From assembly GCF_042242105.1 (NCBI RefSeq), contig NC_092013.1:29818990-29882989 (forward strand): a stretch of DNA of 64,000 bases, written 5' to 3'. Position 1 is the first letter of the stretch; every line of letters starts with the position of its first letter. Positions 35,144 through 54,700 of the stretch are shown here, piece after piece. The notes under the pieces were generated by a model, which was not told the DNA's origin, made no database searches, and saw only the letters and a list, made by a program, of their open reading frames with translations. The translations under genes and the position numbers were made by a program. This DNA comes from Pempheris klunzingeri. Its lineage: Eukaryota > Chordata > Actinopteri > Acropomatiformes > Pempheridae.

Positions 35144-36576
35144 GACACCTCCCATCCGGACCCCAACACGTTACACACACACACAGCTCGGTGCTGCCGC
35201 TGCTGCTCCCCCCCCTTTCTATCTCTTTGCTTCTGTAGTTTGTGGTGGAGGAAAGATGTCATGCCATGTGTAGGTTTAGCACAGTTTTTGAATAATTCAT
35301 TAGCAATCAAACAACTAACAAGGTACAGCCCTGTCAGAGATCGGTGCTTTTAGATGTAGTCTCCTTCCAGGCCTGAAAAACAACTTAATCACACCTGCTC
35401 GCTGTATCATTGTGAAACATGTTTGAGTGTAAAATTGAAAAATCACAGAGATGTACGTTTGCTATCACTGAAAAGACATGGTTTTACATTGCATAATGTG
35501 TCTGTAATTTAACTGTTTTTTAAAGTTGTGAGGAGTTCAAACGCTCAGGTGGTGTGACTTAAATATGGAGTCAGACAGACAGACAGACGGGTCAGTCCGG
35601 CCTGTTGTACAGACGACGTATCCATGTTGAAAATGTTAAGTGAACATTGTCTTGTTGCCAGATCTGTTTAGCATGTGTCTACATTTATAAAATACATCTC
35701 GATATACATTAAAAGCGAGGACCTCCTACGGGGGGATTAGACATCTGCTGGAAATGTAACAGTGACTGCAGCACACATCAGTAACCCTTCAGGGCGGCTC
35801 TCTCACTGTTTGTCATGGATGTGCTTTGTAAATTTGAAAAGCAGAATCCAAGCGGTTGAGATGAGATGGAGTCGTGGGCCCTGTGGTGGGTTGATGGCGG
35901 AGGTCATGTGTTATTTGGCACTGTTTGTAAATACTTACTGTTGTATGTTTTTACTTTACAACATTTTGTTAAGAAAATTAATAAAATGCCAATAATATGT
36001 GCAACACACTTTCCTCCTGACTATGCCACTACAGCACCAAGCAGTCTAATGTGGTCCTGCACCAGGTCCAGGTTACAGGCCTGGGAGGATTCACATTTCA
36101 TCTCATGGAAGATGACATGTTGCTGTGTATGTGCTTGGAAACAAGTTAAAGGACAGTAATAATAATAATACTGTCACAAGGAGGATTCTGTTACACAGTC
36201 TAATTTCTTGGTCATTTCTCAGCCGGGAAACTCGGGCTCCATTTTACCTGCAAGATTAAATGCACGTCGTCCAGCAGTGCCGCAGTTATTCTGCACGGTT
36301 TGCATTGTAAATACGAATTTATCAAATAAAACTCTATTAAATCATTACATTTTTGGTTACGACATTATTAGTAGTAACGATGGTATGACATTATTAGTTG
36401 CAGTATTATTGGATGGCATGTAGCCTGGATTAATTCGACGTGTCCTAAGAAGCAAACCGTGGCTTTTATTTTGAAATGTGAAACGTATAACCGGATGCTA
36501 CACCTCTGATGACAGCTCGCGCTCTCACCCCGGAAGTGATCGTCGGTTTTGGTGACGCTGCATTAGACTGTAAGAC
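35144..36576. promoter_or_regulatory. MYBL2 3' UTR and RPN2 promoter with ETS site
   Basis: The MYBL2 3' UTR extends to an AATAAA at about 35980-35985. From 36000 to 36440 I see nothing. Just before RPN2 there is a consensus ETS site, CCGGAAGTGA, at 36530-36539, about 40 bp upstream of the start codon and without a TATA box; a weaker CCGGATG lies near 36491. This is typical of housekeeping genes. Confidence 0.6.
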
Positions 36577-43908
<7,332 letters not shown>

Positions 43909-46510
43909 GGGCGAGAAAATTGGAAGAAGACACTGATGAAGCTCATTATTTGTTTCCGAGGACTCATTCAGAGATGCATCAAATCAGACTTTAAACATGG
44001 CGTGGCACTTCAAGAATCCGACCGACAGCTTAAACGTGCAGCTTGTCTGTGTTGCCAAATGGAAGAAACGGAGGTATGACAGCGTCTCCGAGGACAAACG
44101 CTCACAGGCAGATGGTCCTACTGAAGGCCGGAAAGCCGCTGATGGTTGCACTTCATCCTCCTGTGAGATTCGTGTTCTTATTGTCAAACATGCCAGTGTT
44201 TTCTGAGTGAGCTGAGATTTTTATTTGTGGTTTCTTGATGGATTTTTGGTTGATTTGTGGTTGTTTGTTTCTTTTTTTTTTTTTTTGTACATTCCTTTAT
44301 GTTGTCACTCGGTGCCCATTTCACCTCATAACAGAAGCCGTTTGTCAACTTGTGTGAGCTGATAAAGTCCCATTGGCCGCAGCACTGACGCTTTGATCAT
44401 TACTAACTACGCCTGTTTGGTGCATCAGACGTGCAGGAGGAGCTGTCGTCTCCTGTTTGATACAGAGTCTGTAAATTCAATGAAATTGTTAATTAAGTAT
44501 GGGCAATTTGAGGAAAAGATGTTTTTGTAATGAAGAAGAGGAAATAAAGAATCTGAGGTGAATCATGTCTCTGTCTTTCTTAAGTAAAACAGGAACTCGG
44601 TGCATGACTGATTACAGCTCAAGTGGTTCTTTGGGTTGAAACATGAACGTTGCGTGAAAAACAGAAGTTGGGGAAACACAGGAGAATCTGTCGCAATGTA
44701 ATCTTTGACCCCGCAGAGGAAGAATCTTCAGGTACTAATGAGAAAATCTCATTAGCAGGAGGGATCATTTGATTTGCAGTCTGTTCAGTATGAAATTCCC
44801 TCTTTGTGTTTCTGCGCTGAGCTGCTGCGGAGGGTTTGTTCAGAGAGCCAATATCATACGGAAACTTTGAAGCGTTGGCCTGATTCGGCTAATCCAGACT
44901 GCTGAGGCCTCGTATTCAATTCAGCATAAAGGGGAATTCCACTGTTTTTAAACATCTGTCCATATCCTGGTGTCTCAATGACTGGGTGGTACTAAGAGTG
45001 TTGGAATTGGTCCAGTACATCTACAGCTGAGGCAATAAACTGGACCAATTCCAACACTCTTAGTACCTACCGGTCATTTCAAAACCAAAATATGTACAAA
45101 TAGGGTCCAGATTTAGTTTTTCCAGGCCAGTATGGAACAGCTGGGAGCGACCAATAACCCTTATATGCACATCTGTGTATGTCCACAGACTGAGCCAGTA
45201 ATGGAAACGTTTTTTTTTGACGTCACACCTGACCAGGTGAGGCTGTAAACTGAGGAGAAGAGATGAAACTTATTACATTAAAACTGTGTGTACTTTCTTA
45301 TGATTGTGACATTTATTAGAACAAGACGAGGCTGTTTCTTCTTTAAAAGTCACACAGTCTCTCTTTAACTCCAGCAGCAGCGTGCCACAACCACACAACT
45401 ACATGGTCCACGCCTCCAGCCGGACACCGGGAGGGGGAGGGAGACACACAGAGCAGGTAGTGGACATGCCCACACGGGCCTGAGAAGACCTCTGATCAGA
45501 CGACACATGTTGGTGAGCTCTAAAGCCCCTGAGGACACTTCTTGTCAACCAGCTTCTCCCACTGAGGTAGCAGCACCCTGGTTCTTTCACAGGACACACA
45601 ATCATATTTTGTTTTTCATTAGTTGTTGTTTTTTTGCTGGTTTGTAGAGGGCGGGGCTCAGCTGGCAAAAGTGATGTCACATTCTTACGTGCACCAATCA
45701 GGATTCGGCATCCTTTGAACGACGCCTGTCTCTGGGTTGTTTTCTAAAACCTGGTGAGATCACACGGTCCTGATGAAGCAGATCAGCTCAGGCTGTGAGT
45801 GTCCCTCTCTTAGTGAATTGTTCCTAAGGATGGTATTTTTAACCTTGCTGCTTATTTAGTCCAACATTTATAAAGTCCTAAAGAAATAAAGACGTTTTCA
45901 GGACCTTTCAAACATCCTAACCCACATCTGATAATTGTCTCTGATAAATCAATATTCAAGCAGCATTTTAACGTGGAGCCAGTTTGAGATACTTCATGTA
46001 CCATTGGTAGTTTAATGAATGCCAACGCACCCTGTTTTATGAGCTGATCACATGTTTCTGAGGCTCGCTGACTGATTGGGTAAAGTGGGCGACCGAGAAG
46101 ATCATTTAATTAATCTAATCCAGCTCTGCGTGTGTGTATGAAGATCTGTCAAGTAACTAATAACTACAGCGGTCAAAGATACGAGGTGGTGAAGCAGCAC
46201 ACGTTCAACATGACCACTCCGGTTTTGTCTTAAAATGACACTGTCGTCCAAGATCTATTCCTTCTTGGTATTTCAACAGCCTCCTGAACTAAGGTTACAT
46301 CCTGGTATTTCTGAGCTACTTCTACTTCCTCTGTGCCATTTGTTCCTCAGTGACGAGCTGGGTCGGGGGTTTTCTTCACAGCTTTAATAAATAATAATGA
46401 CATTTCCCTCTGCACAGAACAGGATGGAGGAGGTACAGGAAAATGAGCAGAGATGGTTATGACAAGGACGAGGAGCTCTGGCAGCCTTGGACGTGTCTGA
46501 CCCACCAATC
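43909..46510. other. RPN2 3' UTR and intergenic DNA
   Basis: The RPN2 3' UTR runs to the AATAAA at 44543-44548 and includes a T-rich run near 44270-44287. Beyond it lies the hairpin element at 44930-45130, listed separately. From 45140 to 46510 there is no exon I can support; this is the 3' flank of GHRH, which is transcribed toward it. Confidence 0.5.
44930..45130. repeat. Short foldback element with a perfect 29-bp hairpin
   Basis: Arms at 44988-45016 and 45039-45067 are exact reverse complements (29 of 29 bases) around a 22-base loop. The right arm begins ACTGGACCAATTCCAACACT. The flanks match the ends of the MITE at 20817-21311, so this looks like an internally deleted copy with most of the middle lost. 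Confidence 0.75.
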
Positions 46511-49500
46511 TCAGCTCAGCAGTCTGTGAAGAGGAGAGAGGCGGGTTAGTGAGGGACGAACACAGTGTCCTGGTGAGACGGTCGCACTATTGTTTCTGAA
46601 TGATCTGATTGAAGTGAGTAAGTGGGATTTACTCACCTGGGCCTCATGACGTTCCCCTGCACTCCCCTGAACCTCTGATTGCTCCGGATGGACGTCAGAT
46701 CTTCTTTAAAGGTCCCCTCGTAGATATCTGACTGACGCTTCATGTAGCTCTCACTCTCCTCTCTGTGGGAAAACACATGTTTCACAGTGGAGTTACAGGG
46801 CGATGTGATGTCATTCCTCTTGGACCAGATGACTTTGAAAGGTGCTCAGTTACTGAACACATGAAAAAAGGTTTCTGCACACTTACTGTATGTTACTTAT
46901 TTACTAAAACGCCCATGTGATAAGGTCTATGTAGGACGTATGCTGAAACAAAGGGTGAGTGAGCATAAAAGCTCCATCAGACTCAATGATTATCCCGTTG
47001 CCCATCATTTTAATGAATTTCCGCACCTTATCTCTTCTGTACCACTTCAGGGCATTGAGACTGCAGAGAGGGGGAGATATGGAAGGAAAGTTGTGGATTT
47101 ACACTGTAGATACACTTCGGTCTAAATGAGGGTTTGATATGAGTGTGATGCTGTAATCCGTCGGTCTATTCACTCGTTCATCCTTTAATTTCTTTATGAG
47201 GAATTTGGAGCTCCTGGTGCCCGATGGCTCCCCGTAGCTCTCTGGTCTGTGTTTGCTCCTTGTCTGTACAGATATGGTATATTTATTCTGTCTGATACCA
47301 CTAAAAGATGCTCCCTGTTTTGGATTCAAGTTTTCTCCCGTGCTGACTATGTTCTACCCTGTTTTTTTGTCATTTATTGCAGATATGGCCCCCATTTGAA
47401 TGCCACAGTACCACATCTAATGCTCAAACTGCAGGTGGAGCCTCTGCCATCAGGGTGCACACAGGTGCTCCACATGCTGCCAATGATTGGAACGGGATTG
47501 GTTATTTCTACCTGCCTGTCCATTGTTCAGGTGAGATAGACTGAAAGCTTAGCTATCAAAGTGATTTACTGCATAGATCTACGTGTGCAGAAACGCTTGC
47601 TATTTCCATGCTTCTAGCACCGTAGCAAAGATTCAGTCAGGTGAAGCCGGGGTCATCCTGCATTCTCAGTTATTGAACACAAACTGTATGAGAATTTTAG
47701 TAATTAGTAACATGATCCAATGGATTACCTAATCTGATTACTTTTGGATATATCCTTGGTATCTTCCACGAAAAAACCCCGAAATATTCTTCTTTCTCTT
47801 TGAAATGTCTCAAAACATTTTCAGTGCAACTAATCCAATGCAACTATTTTGCATAATATATATTTGCATATTCAGCAGGTCAAATCAAACGACCCTCACA
47901 AAAACAGTCCTGACACAAGCTCCAGGTGTAACTGCAGCTGCTCTGTGTGGATGCTGCTCTTCTCTTTTGTCCTTTGAATGTACATTTTAAAGACATAATC
48001 AAAACTGTAGTCAAGTTATCCTTGACAATGTCACTGTAATCTAATTCCCTTTTTTAATGGGACGTTGAGGCTGATCACAGTGATTTCATCTTGTATAATC
48101 TGATTGTGTCATCCTGGTTACATGTAATCTGTAATCTGCCCGTGTGCTTCACCTACCCCAGCCGTTTGCCCATGATTGTCTGAAGGAACTTCCTGGCGGA
48201 TATTTGGCCCAGGACCTTCCTATAACTGTTGGTGAAGATGGCGTCAGCGTGGCGTCCTGAGCTGGAATCACAAAGTGGACCATTTACATCAGTTCAGTCA
48301 CTGTCATTGTTTCAGACAAAAAGTCAACTGCACTGCTGGATGGGCCTGTTGTCTGTCTGCACATGTTACAGTCCATTTACAAGTGTCTGGCTTAAAGGGT
48401 CAGTTCACCACAACCAGTGGTCGGTTTAGTTTAGTTTGATTCTGGGATGTTCTGTTTTTACACTAAGGTCTGTAAATGATCCAGAGTCACTCTGAGAGGA
48501 CACGCAAATGTTGATTTTCTCTGCTGTGAGCGCCACAGAAACAACCCTCTTGTATTTTGGGTGGAGGCAGAGATCTCATAAACCACTGCAGGTGAAAGTA
48601 TGGGGCCTCTTGTACCCTTTGAGCCGTGTTGTAGCACAGCCACTGAGGCCACATCAACAAACTGACCGTGACTCTGCTCGCTCCCCAGGAGGACTGCTGT
48701 GGGCCCCCATCTGCTCTGCTGGACTCTTTATAGAAGACGTCATCAGGATGGACGTGTCCCTCTGGCCGAACCTGACAAACATCCCCGATAACTAAATGAG
48801 CAAAGAGTATCGTATTCAAACGTCTCCACACACACCACAGCACACCGACCGGGCCAGCCCTGGACGAAGCAGGATTAGGTTTGCACCCCCGCCCCCCCGT
48901 GTTACCACTTCAGATGGCACTGAGACAACTTGTGTATAGAAAATGTTAGTTTATGCACATGTAAAGTGTGTAAAAACTACAGCAGCAGCATTGTCTTCAC
49001 TAGAGCCATGGATTTGTCTTTTCTTAGAGCTTTTGCCCTCCTGCCTCCCTGAATCCTGGAGATCCCGTTTTACTGGGGCAAATGACTCATCCATCCTAAA
49101 CTGTCCAATTCCCCTTGGAGAGCAGGGGCCCTAAGCAACTGCTTACATCACTTAATAATGGGTAGGGCCAGCTCTGCGTACTGATAGGTAAATATATTCA
49201 AAGTTTCCCTCAGAGCAGAAACTGATCTAATTGCTACAGAGAGTTTTGATGGACGACAGACTTGAGACAAGAGAAATATCGTGTGTCTCACTGTAAAGAG
49301 GCAAAATTTATCATTTCACAATGACAAAGAGGACGCTGTGATTAAGGTTCTGTGTGAATGTAACACAGTGACTAATCCAAACATCTTGACCCTTTTTAGC
49401 ATAACAAGCGCAGAGGGCACAGCAACGACATGCAAAGCACCCTGTGACAGGTTTACAGCGTCAGACGCTGTGTGCATGGATGTGGCCGTCGTGTTAGCTC

Positions 49501-49957
49501 TGACACTGGAGAGCTTCGTCTCCAATCACTGTCATGTTATGTATCACATTACACAATATATGTTTCTGCTTGTAAATGTTCAGATTAATTTAATATGTTT
49601 TCCATCTGATGCCAAAGCTTTTCCGCTGCTCTGTGAAGCTCAGCGACATTTAATATCACTGTGTTCTGTGTAATGTTGTAATTTGTGAGAATTCTACCAA
49701 AAATATGCTTTATTTTAAGTAGTAACCCTCAACCTCTTTGCAGTATTTCTGCTGTCATCGTCAGATCTGAGCAGCTGAGTTGAGCAGTCATTAAGGATTT
49801 AAATAACTTTAAAAACACTAGACGTCAGTGATGGAAGTGAAGATGATGTGAAGGATTTCAGGTGATGTGTCAGCTCTTACCTGATGGATGGGTAGAGCGG
49901 GGAGCCTGATAAAGACATGACCAGGCAACAAAACAGCAGCAGTGCAGCTTTCTCCAT
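46511..49957 (-). CDS. ghrh: Growth-hormone-releasing hormone precursor
   Basis: Four coding exons on the minus strand: 49881-49957, 48157-48261, 46637-46762, 46511-46523; phases agree and give 106 codons. A signal peptide begins [18 protein letters not shown]. The propeptide ends SSGR, followed by the hormone starting [16 protein letters not shown] and ending ARKFLQTIM, then GKR. An N-terminal His at an Arg cleavage site and a C-terminal Gly-Lys-Arg predict a 27-residue amidated peptide. The peptide matches mammalian GHRH ([16 protein letters not shown]) far better than the PRP peptide encoded with PACAP (HADG...), so this is the true GHRH gene. GHRH stimulates growth hormone release from the pituitary. 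A C-terminal peptide of about 44 residues after GKR, including [16 protein letters not shown], has no known role. Intron 2 holds a Penelope-like fragment. RPN2 lies beside GHRH in human too. Confidence 0.95.
46895..47128 (+). mobile_element. Penelope-like retroelement fragment (GIY-YIG endonuclease end)
   Basis: On the plus strand, an open stretch reads [20 protein letters not shown], then [20 protein letters not shown] and [15 protein letters not shown], ending at a stop near 47128. YVGR...LK.R..EHKSSI followed by a PVAHHF block is the pattern I know from the GIY-YIG domain at the C-terminus of Penelope-like elements. Only the last part of the element is present. It lies in GHRH intron 2, antisense to the gene. 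Confidence 0.6.
48262..49880. other. GHRH intron 1, nothing further recognised
   Basis: This 1.6-kb intron lies between the signal-peptide exon and the hormone exon. Open frames of 60-130 codons occur on both strands but show no family motif or splice context. I report no feature inside it. Confidence 0.5.
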
Positions 49958-50337
49958 CCTCACAGCCAGTCCTGGAGAAGAATGGACTCCTAGAATAAAT
50001 GACAGGAGTAGAAATTACATTAGAAAAAACGCTGAAACCACAGTTCCCCTCAACCAGCCTCATCGCTCTGCAGAAGGCACTGAAGTTGCAGCAGGCGCAG
50101 ATGTACACTGTGATGGACAAGACTTCTTAGAAAATGTTAAAATGACCAAAGCACAGACACGAGGTCTATGATACACACCCTGACACCTGTGGTGGAAGAT
50201 TTGGTGTGAATTGTGAGCGTCCCTGCAGTTCCTCTTTATTTGGCGCCCTCAGCTCTCATCATCTCTCACCGCCAGGAAAGGCTGGACCACAAGAACACTG
50301 GAACAGCGCTATTTGTCAGCCCTGCATCCATGGTCAC

Positions 50338-50343
50338 TTTATA
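50338..50343 (-). promoter_or_regulatory. Candidate GHRH TATA box
   Basis: TATAAA on the minus strand, in the context CCAGTATAAAGTGACC, about 380 bp upstream of the GHRH start codon. It leaves room for an untranslated exon 1 that would splice to the acceptor near 49990. No second TATA-like motif in this region is as good. Confidence 0.5.
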
Positions 50344-50385
50344 CTGGACCTGGAGCTCCCGGTCACTCCCACATCACACATGGTC

Positions 50386-50402
50386 TCCCTCCCTCCCTCC
50401 CT

Positions 50403-50434
<32 letters not shown>
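50386..50434. repeat. TCCC/CT microsatellite
   Basis: Six or so CCCT units pass directly into a pure CT run of about 24 bases. It lies 45-95 bp upstream of the candidate GHRH TATA box, in the position of a proximal promoter, and is likely length-polymorphic. Confidence 0.8.
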
Positions 50435-50441
<7 letters not shown>

Positions 50442-51700
50442 AGCTCTCTACATGTTGTCTCTTGGGTGTTTTTATCCGTCTCATTCAAGTAAGCAGGCTT
50501 TTAAAAGACTGGATAAAAAGTCTAATTCTTATCATAATTGGAACATTTGAACAAAATGAACATGACACGAAACATGACCACATTATGGAGCCAAGTGCTC
50601 ATGTTAAGTAGGCTGACGTGCATCATCCCCTCTTAAATGAAGCTAAAGCTTGTTGTACAACGTTTGCACTGGCAGTTAATGATAATAATTCAGAAGGTAA
50701 GAAACAATGACAACAAATGGTTGGTCCATTACTTCAGAGTGAAGTAAAGCAAATAGTAAAAAATAGAAGCATCTTTTGTTTCATTAATTTATCATTTACA
50801 GCAGGGCTACAGACTGTTTTACAGGTTTATGTAGTGCACACCTTCTGTTGAACAGTTAGATGAGGTGATACTTCATGCACATGGCCAGTGGTTCTTCTGA
50901 TGAACAGACAACAGCACATTCACTGGGGTCATTTCTAAGAGAAGTTCATCAGCTCTCATCATGTGATAATTAACTGTAAACTGCATCTATCACCAATAAA
51001 AGTTCATCTTGTAAAACAGCATTTTAGACGTTTACTAAAATGTAATTTCGCATTTCTCGCCGACGTCCGGAACGTTATTTTACATGAGGAAAGTTTTAGA
51101 CGGACCGTGAAGTTGGACGTACCGGAGGACATCTTTGACCGACGAACTGTCGGTAAACAAGAGGACTGTGTGTTGCCTGCTTCCATCTTCGCTGAGCAGC
51201 ACACCGCAGGCTAGTTAACCATCCTTATTCTCTGCCTGGTTGTCCAGTGTTTAACCGAACATGTAATAATAACGGAGTCCGGCTGAAAAACGGGACTGGG
51301 TCCCTACAGTCCGCCGCCATGTTTATGAATTACTGAAAGAAACAGTTTAGCTAACGAGCCGCTGAACTCCGGCTAATGTCAAACACAAATATTCTTCACA
51401 TTGCTTTATTATATATATATATCCGTTAACTCATATAGTGTAGAATTTATGCTCCCACACTATTATTACTGGCTAGCAACATTCATTTTTCTGAATGCGC
51501 AGCGCTTTTCTGGGTTTCTGTAACGTTTCTTTGGAGTGAAGAGATATTGCTCTTGCTCTTAGGACATCTTTGGCTCCACCGGCCATGAGTTACTTTGATA
51601 ACATTTGCTAAACATCTATCGCCCACATGAACTGTCGTCCTGTTCAGTGAGAGTTACATCCGACAGCTAGCCGCTAGCTCTGGTAGCTGGCTGACTGAGC

Positions 51701-54700
51701 ATGGGCTTCCTCAGGACTTTACAAGGCTGCCTCACCAGCCCCCACCACCGGATAGCCACCAGGCTCATCCGGCCCAGATACTGTTCCGACAGCAGCGTGA
51801 CTCCAAGCCCGAGGAGGAGGAGGACACCTGCGGACCAGTTCAAGTCGCAGGTGTCCTCTGGTCCGAGTCTCCAGGACTTCATCAGGGGGGTGTCCGTCAG
51901 TGGGGTGTCCGTCAGTGGGGCCGGTGCAGCAGATGGAGAGCACAGCTACCTCCCCGAGGACCTGGACATGGGCAACTCCAGGAGAGGTCAGTGCGCATCT
52001 CTGAGGTTCTCATCCTCTGGGACTGTTTGGGACAAGTGCTGAACTGGTGCTCTGTCTCGTTGTTCCAGTGTATTTTGAGACCTACGGCTGTCAGATGAAC
52101 GTGAATGACACAGAGATAGCCTGGTCCGTGCTGCAGAGGAAGGGCTATCTGCGCACCGCCGACCTGAGTCAGGTACCAAGATCTTTGACCGAGCTCAGCA
52201 TCATCTGCATAGAAACACATGTTTAAAACTGGTGTGACACAGTGTGAGAAATACACTCCGTACACACTCCTGTGTCACAAAGGAGCCACATAGAGGACAG
52301 ACACTATCTACACTACTCACTAAAAGTTAAAAAAGGATATTCAGCTTTCAGGTGAAGTCTCAGGATGAACCTAAAATGCATTCTAACCTTTCCAGGTGAA
52401 CTTAATGTGACCTTCTCTAAACCTTTGAATGCACATGTCCAACTGTTCAGTGTCTCAGTACTTTCTGCACCAGCTGCTGTTCTCTAACAAGAAGCTTCAC
52501 AGCAACATTCACAACAGGTTTGATCCATGAATCCACCAATACATTTCCTGCTTCAGTTAGAATTGGTATTTAAACAGTCCTCCTCATCCTGCTGTTCACA
52601 TTCTGACATCATGAGACCAAGACGACACCTAACAGTTGATCAGCAGCACCTCAACACTGGAGGCTTCAAACAGGAAGTCCTCAGACGGAGGTGTTCACTG
52701 AGCTTAGAGGGTCACAGAGTGTCATCAGGAGGTTGGAACAGTGATACAGAGACTGGAAGAGTCACAGAAAGGAGAGGAGTGGACGTCCTTTGGCCACATC
52801 CCAATTTATTGAGACACTGAAAATGTTTTGTTGTGGTATACCTACCACTGTTGGTAGATTTTCTTTCAAAACATTGTTTAAGATGAATAAAATGACCATT
52901 GCATGCTTCTACCTAAATGCCCTACTTTCTTGATATAATATCACTGTAGCATTCACTTTTTACATTTTCCATATATTTCACCTGAAAGTCGAACTTTTTG
53001 TGAGTAGTGTATATATATATGTGTGTGTGTGTGTGTTAACAGAGACTGGATTAGACCAGGGAGAGAAGGACAGAGAGTGATTGTGTCTATAAGATGTTAC
53101 AACAACCACTAAATAAGTGATATGACACACTATTGTAATTGTGCTACCTCAGTTAACTAAACACTCCTGGTGCTTACAGGCAGACGTTGTCCTTCTGGTG
53201 ACATGCTCCATAAGGTAAGATCATGTAACGCTCCCAGGGATAACTGGAGTCTCAAGTTTACAATTGTTGGCCGTAGAAGTCTTTCAGGAGACCATAAACC
53301 AGAAGCACCAGCTAATGGAGCAACTTCTCTTCACAGAGAAAAAGCAGAGCAAACCATTTGGAATAGACTCCAACAACTGACCGCCATGAAGAAGAGACGG
53401 TTAAAGAGCCAGACGCCGATGAAAATTGGGATTTTAGGTAAGTCCCTTCACTCATGTGCCCACACGAGAGCGTCTTCCAGAGGCCACGTAGAGACACATG
53501 AATGCTTGTGTGTGTCCAGGCTGCATGGCAGAGAGGCTTAAGACAGAGCTTTTGGAGCGAGAGAAGCTGGTAGATGTTCTTGCTGGTCCAGACGCCTACC
53601 GGGACCTTCCCCGCCTCCTGACCGTAGCTGACGGAGGTCATCAGGCGAGCAACGTGCTGCTGTCATTAGAGGAGACCTACGCAGACATCATGCCTGTCCA
53701 CCATGCTCCTCATGGACACAGTGCTTTTGTGTGAGTGTGTAACTACGGTTATTCACCCTGTACGCCACCTCCTCCTGTCCCGTAAGCTCTGGTAACTTTG
53801 AGCGGGTCTTCTGTGCCGGCAGGTCCATCATGCGAGGCTGTGACAACATGTGCAGTTACTGTATTGTTCCCTTCACCCGTGGGAGAGAGAGGAGTCGACC
53901 TGTCGGCTCCATACTGGAGGAAGTTCGTATGCTCTCTGACCAGGCAAGTTATACTCTCAACACTGAAGTCAGTCAGTTAAACTCCCACACACTGTTATTG
54001 TCCAACAGCACGATGGAAACGATCCCTACAGAGACGGACCTGTGAGATCCTCTTTGTTCAACCACAAATAATGTGGCGAATCTGAACTAAACCTTTAAAA
54101 CACCAAAGTCTCACAAATACCACAAACAGTTTCCCTGATCGAGGCAGTGGTAGACCAGCAACTCCTGTGTTTTGCAAGGTAAAATTACTGTTTTAATCAA
54201 TGGAGTCTGGTGGCTTTGATGGGTTTTTGGAGAGGTTTTGGTTGAGGTTTGAGGTGATCTACTGGACAAATGCCAAAACATTTGTACCTACCAGCCGTTA
54301 AGATGCATGAATGTGTAAAAACAGGGCCCGGCTTGAAAAATATCGTACAGTACAAGTACAGCAGTGAAAATGAACTGTATGTCTCGGTGAAAACTGAGCT
54401 CTCCCTGACCACTTTGTGTGGTGGATGTTTTTGCTCAGGGTGTGAAGGAGGTGACTCTGCTGGGTCAGAACGTGAACAGCTACAGAGACACGTCAGAGGA
54501 ACAGTTCTGTGGCTCAGACCTGACTCAGCTCAGCCGGGGGTTTAAGACCATCTACAGAACCAAACAGGGAGGTCTGCGCTTCTCAGACCTGCTGGACCGA
54601 GTGTCACGCATCGATCCTGACATGAGGATCAGATTCACCTCCCCCCACCCCAAGGACTTTCCTGATGAGGTATGTGATACACCTTACTGTCTTTTAATCC

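Larger units (their letters stand above)
49958..51700. promoter_or_regulatory. Divergent intergenic region between GHRH and CDK5RAP1
   Basis: On the GHRH side, an acceptor (TTATTCTAG) near 49990 lies just before the start codon, so an untranslated first exon is likely, with a minus-strand TATAAA at about 50338-50343 as its candidate TATA box. A TCCC/CT microsatellite lies at 50386-50434, upstream of that TATA box for GHRH. The stretch 50570-51500 shows no gene. The CDK5RAP1 side lacks a TATA box and has CpG-containing sequence from about 51040 on. Confidence 0.5.

Noticed and set aside
49281-49673. 130-codon plus-strand frame inside GHRH intron 1
   Set aside because: No motif, no splice partner, and composition like the surrounding intron.
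46511-49957. Reading the 46-50 kb hormone gene as PACAP/PRP
   Set aside because: There is no PACAP peptide after the first hormone, and [16 protein letters not shown] is GHRH-like, not PRP-like.
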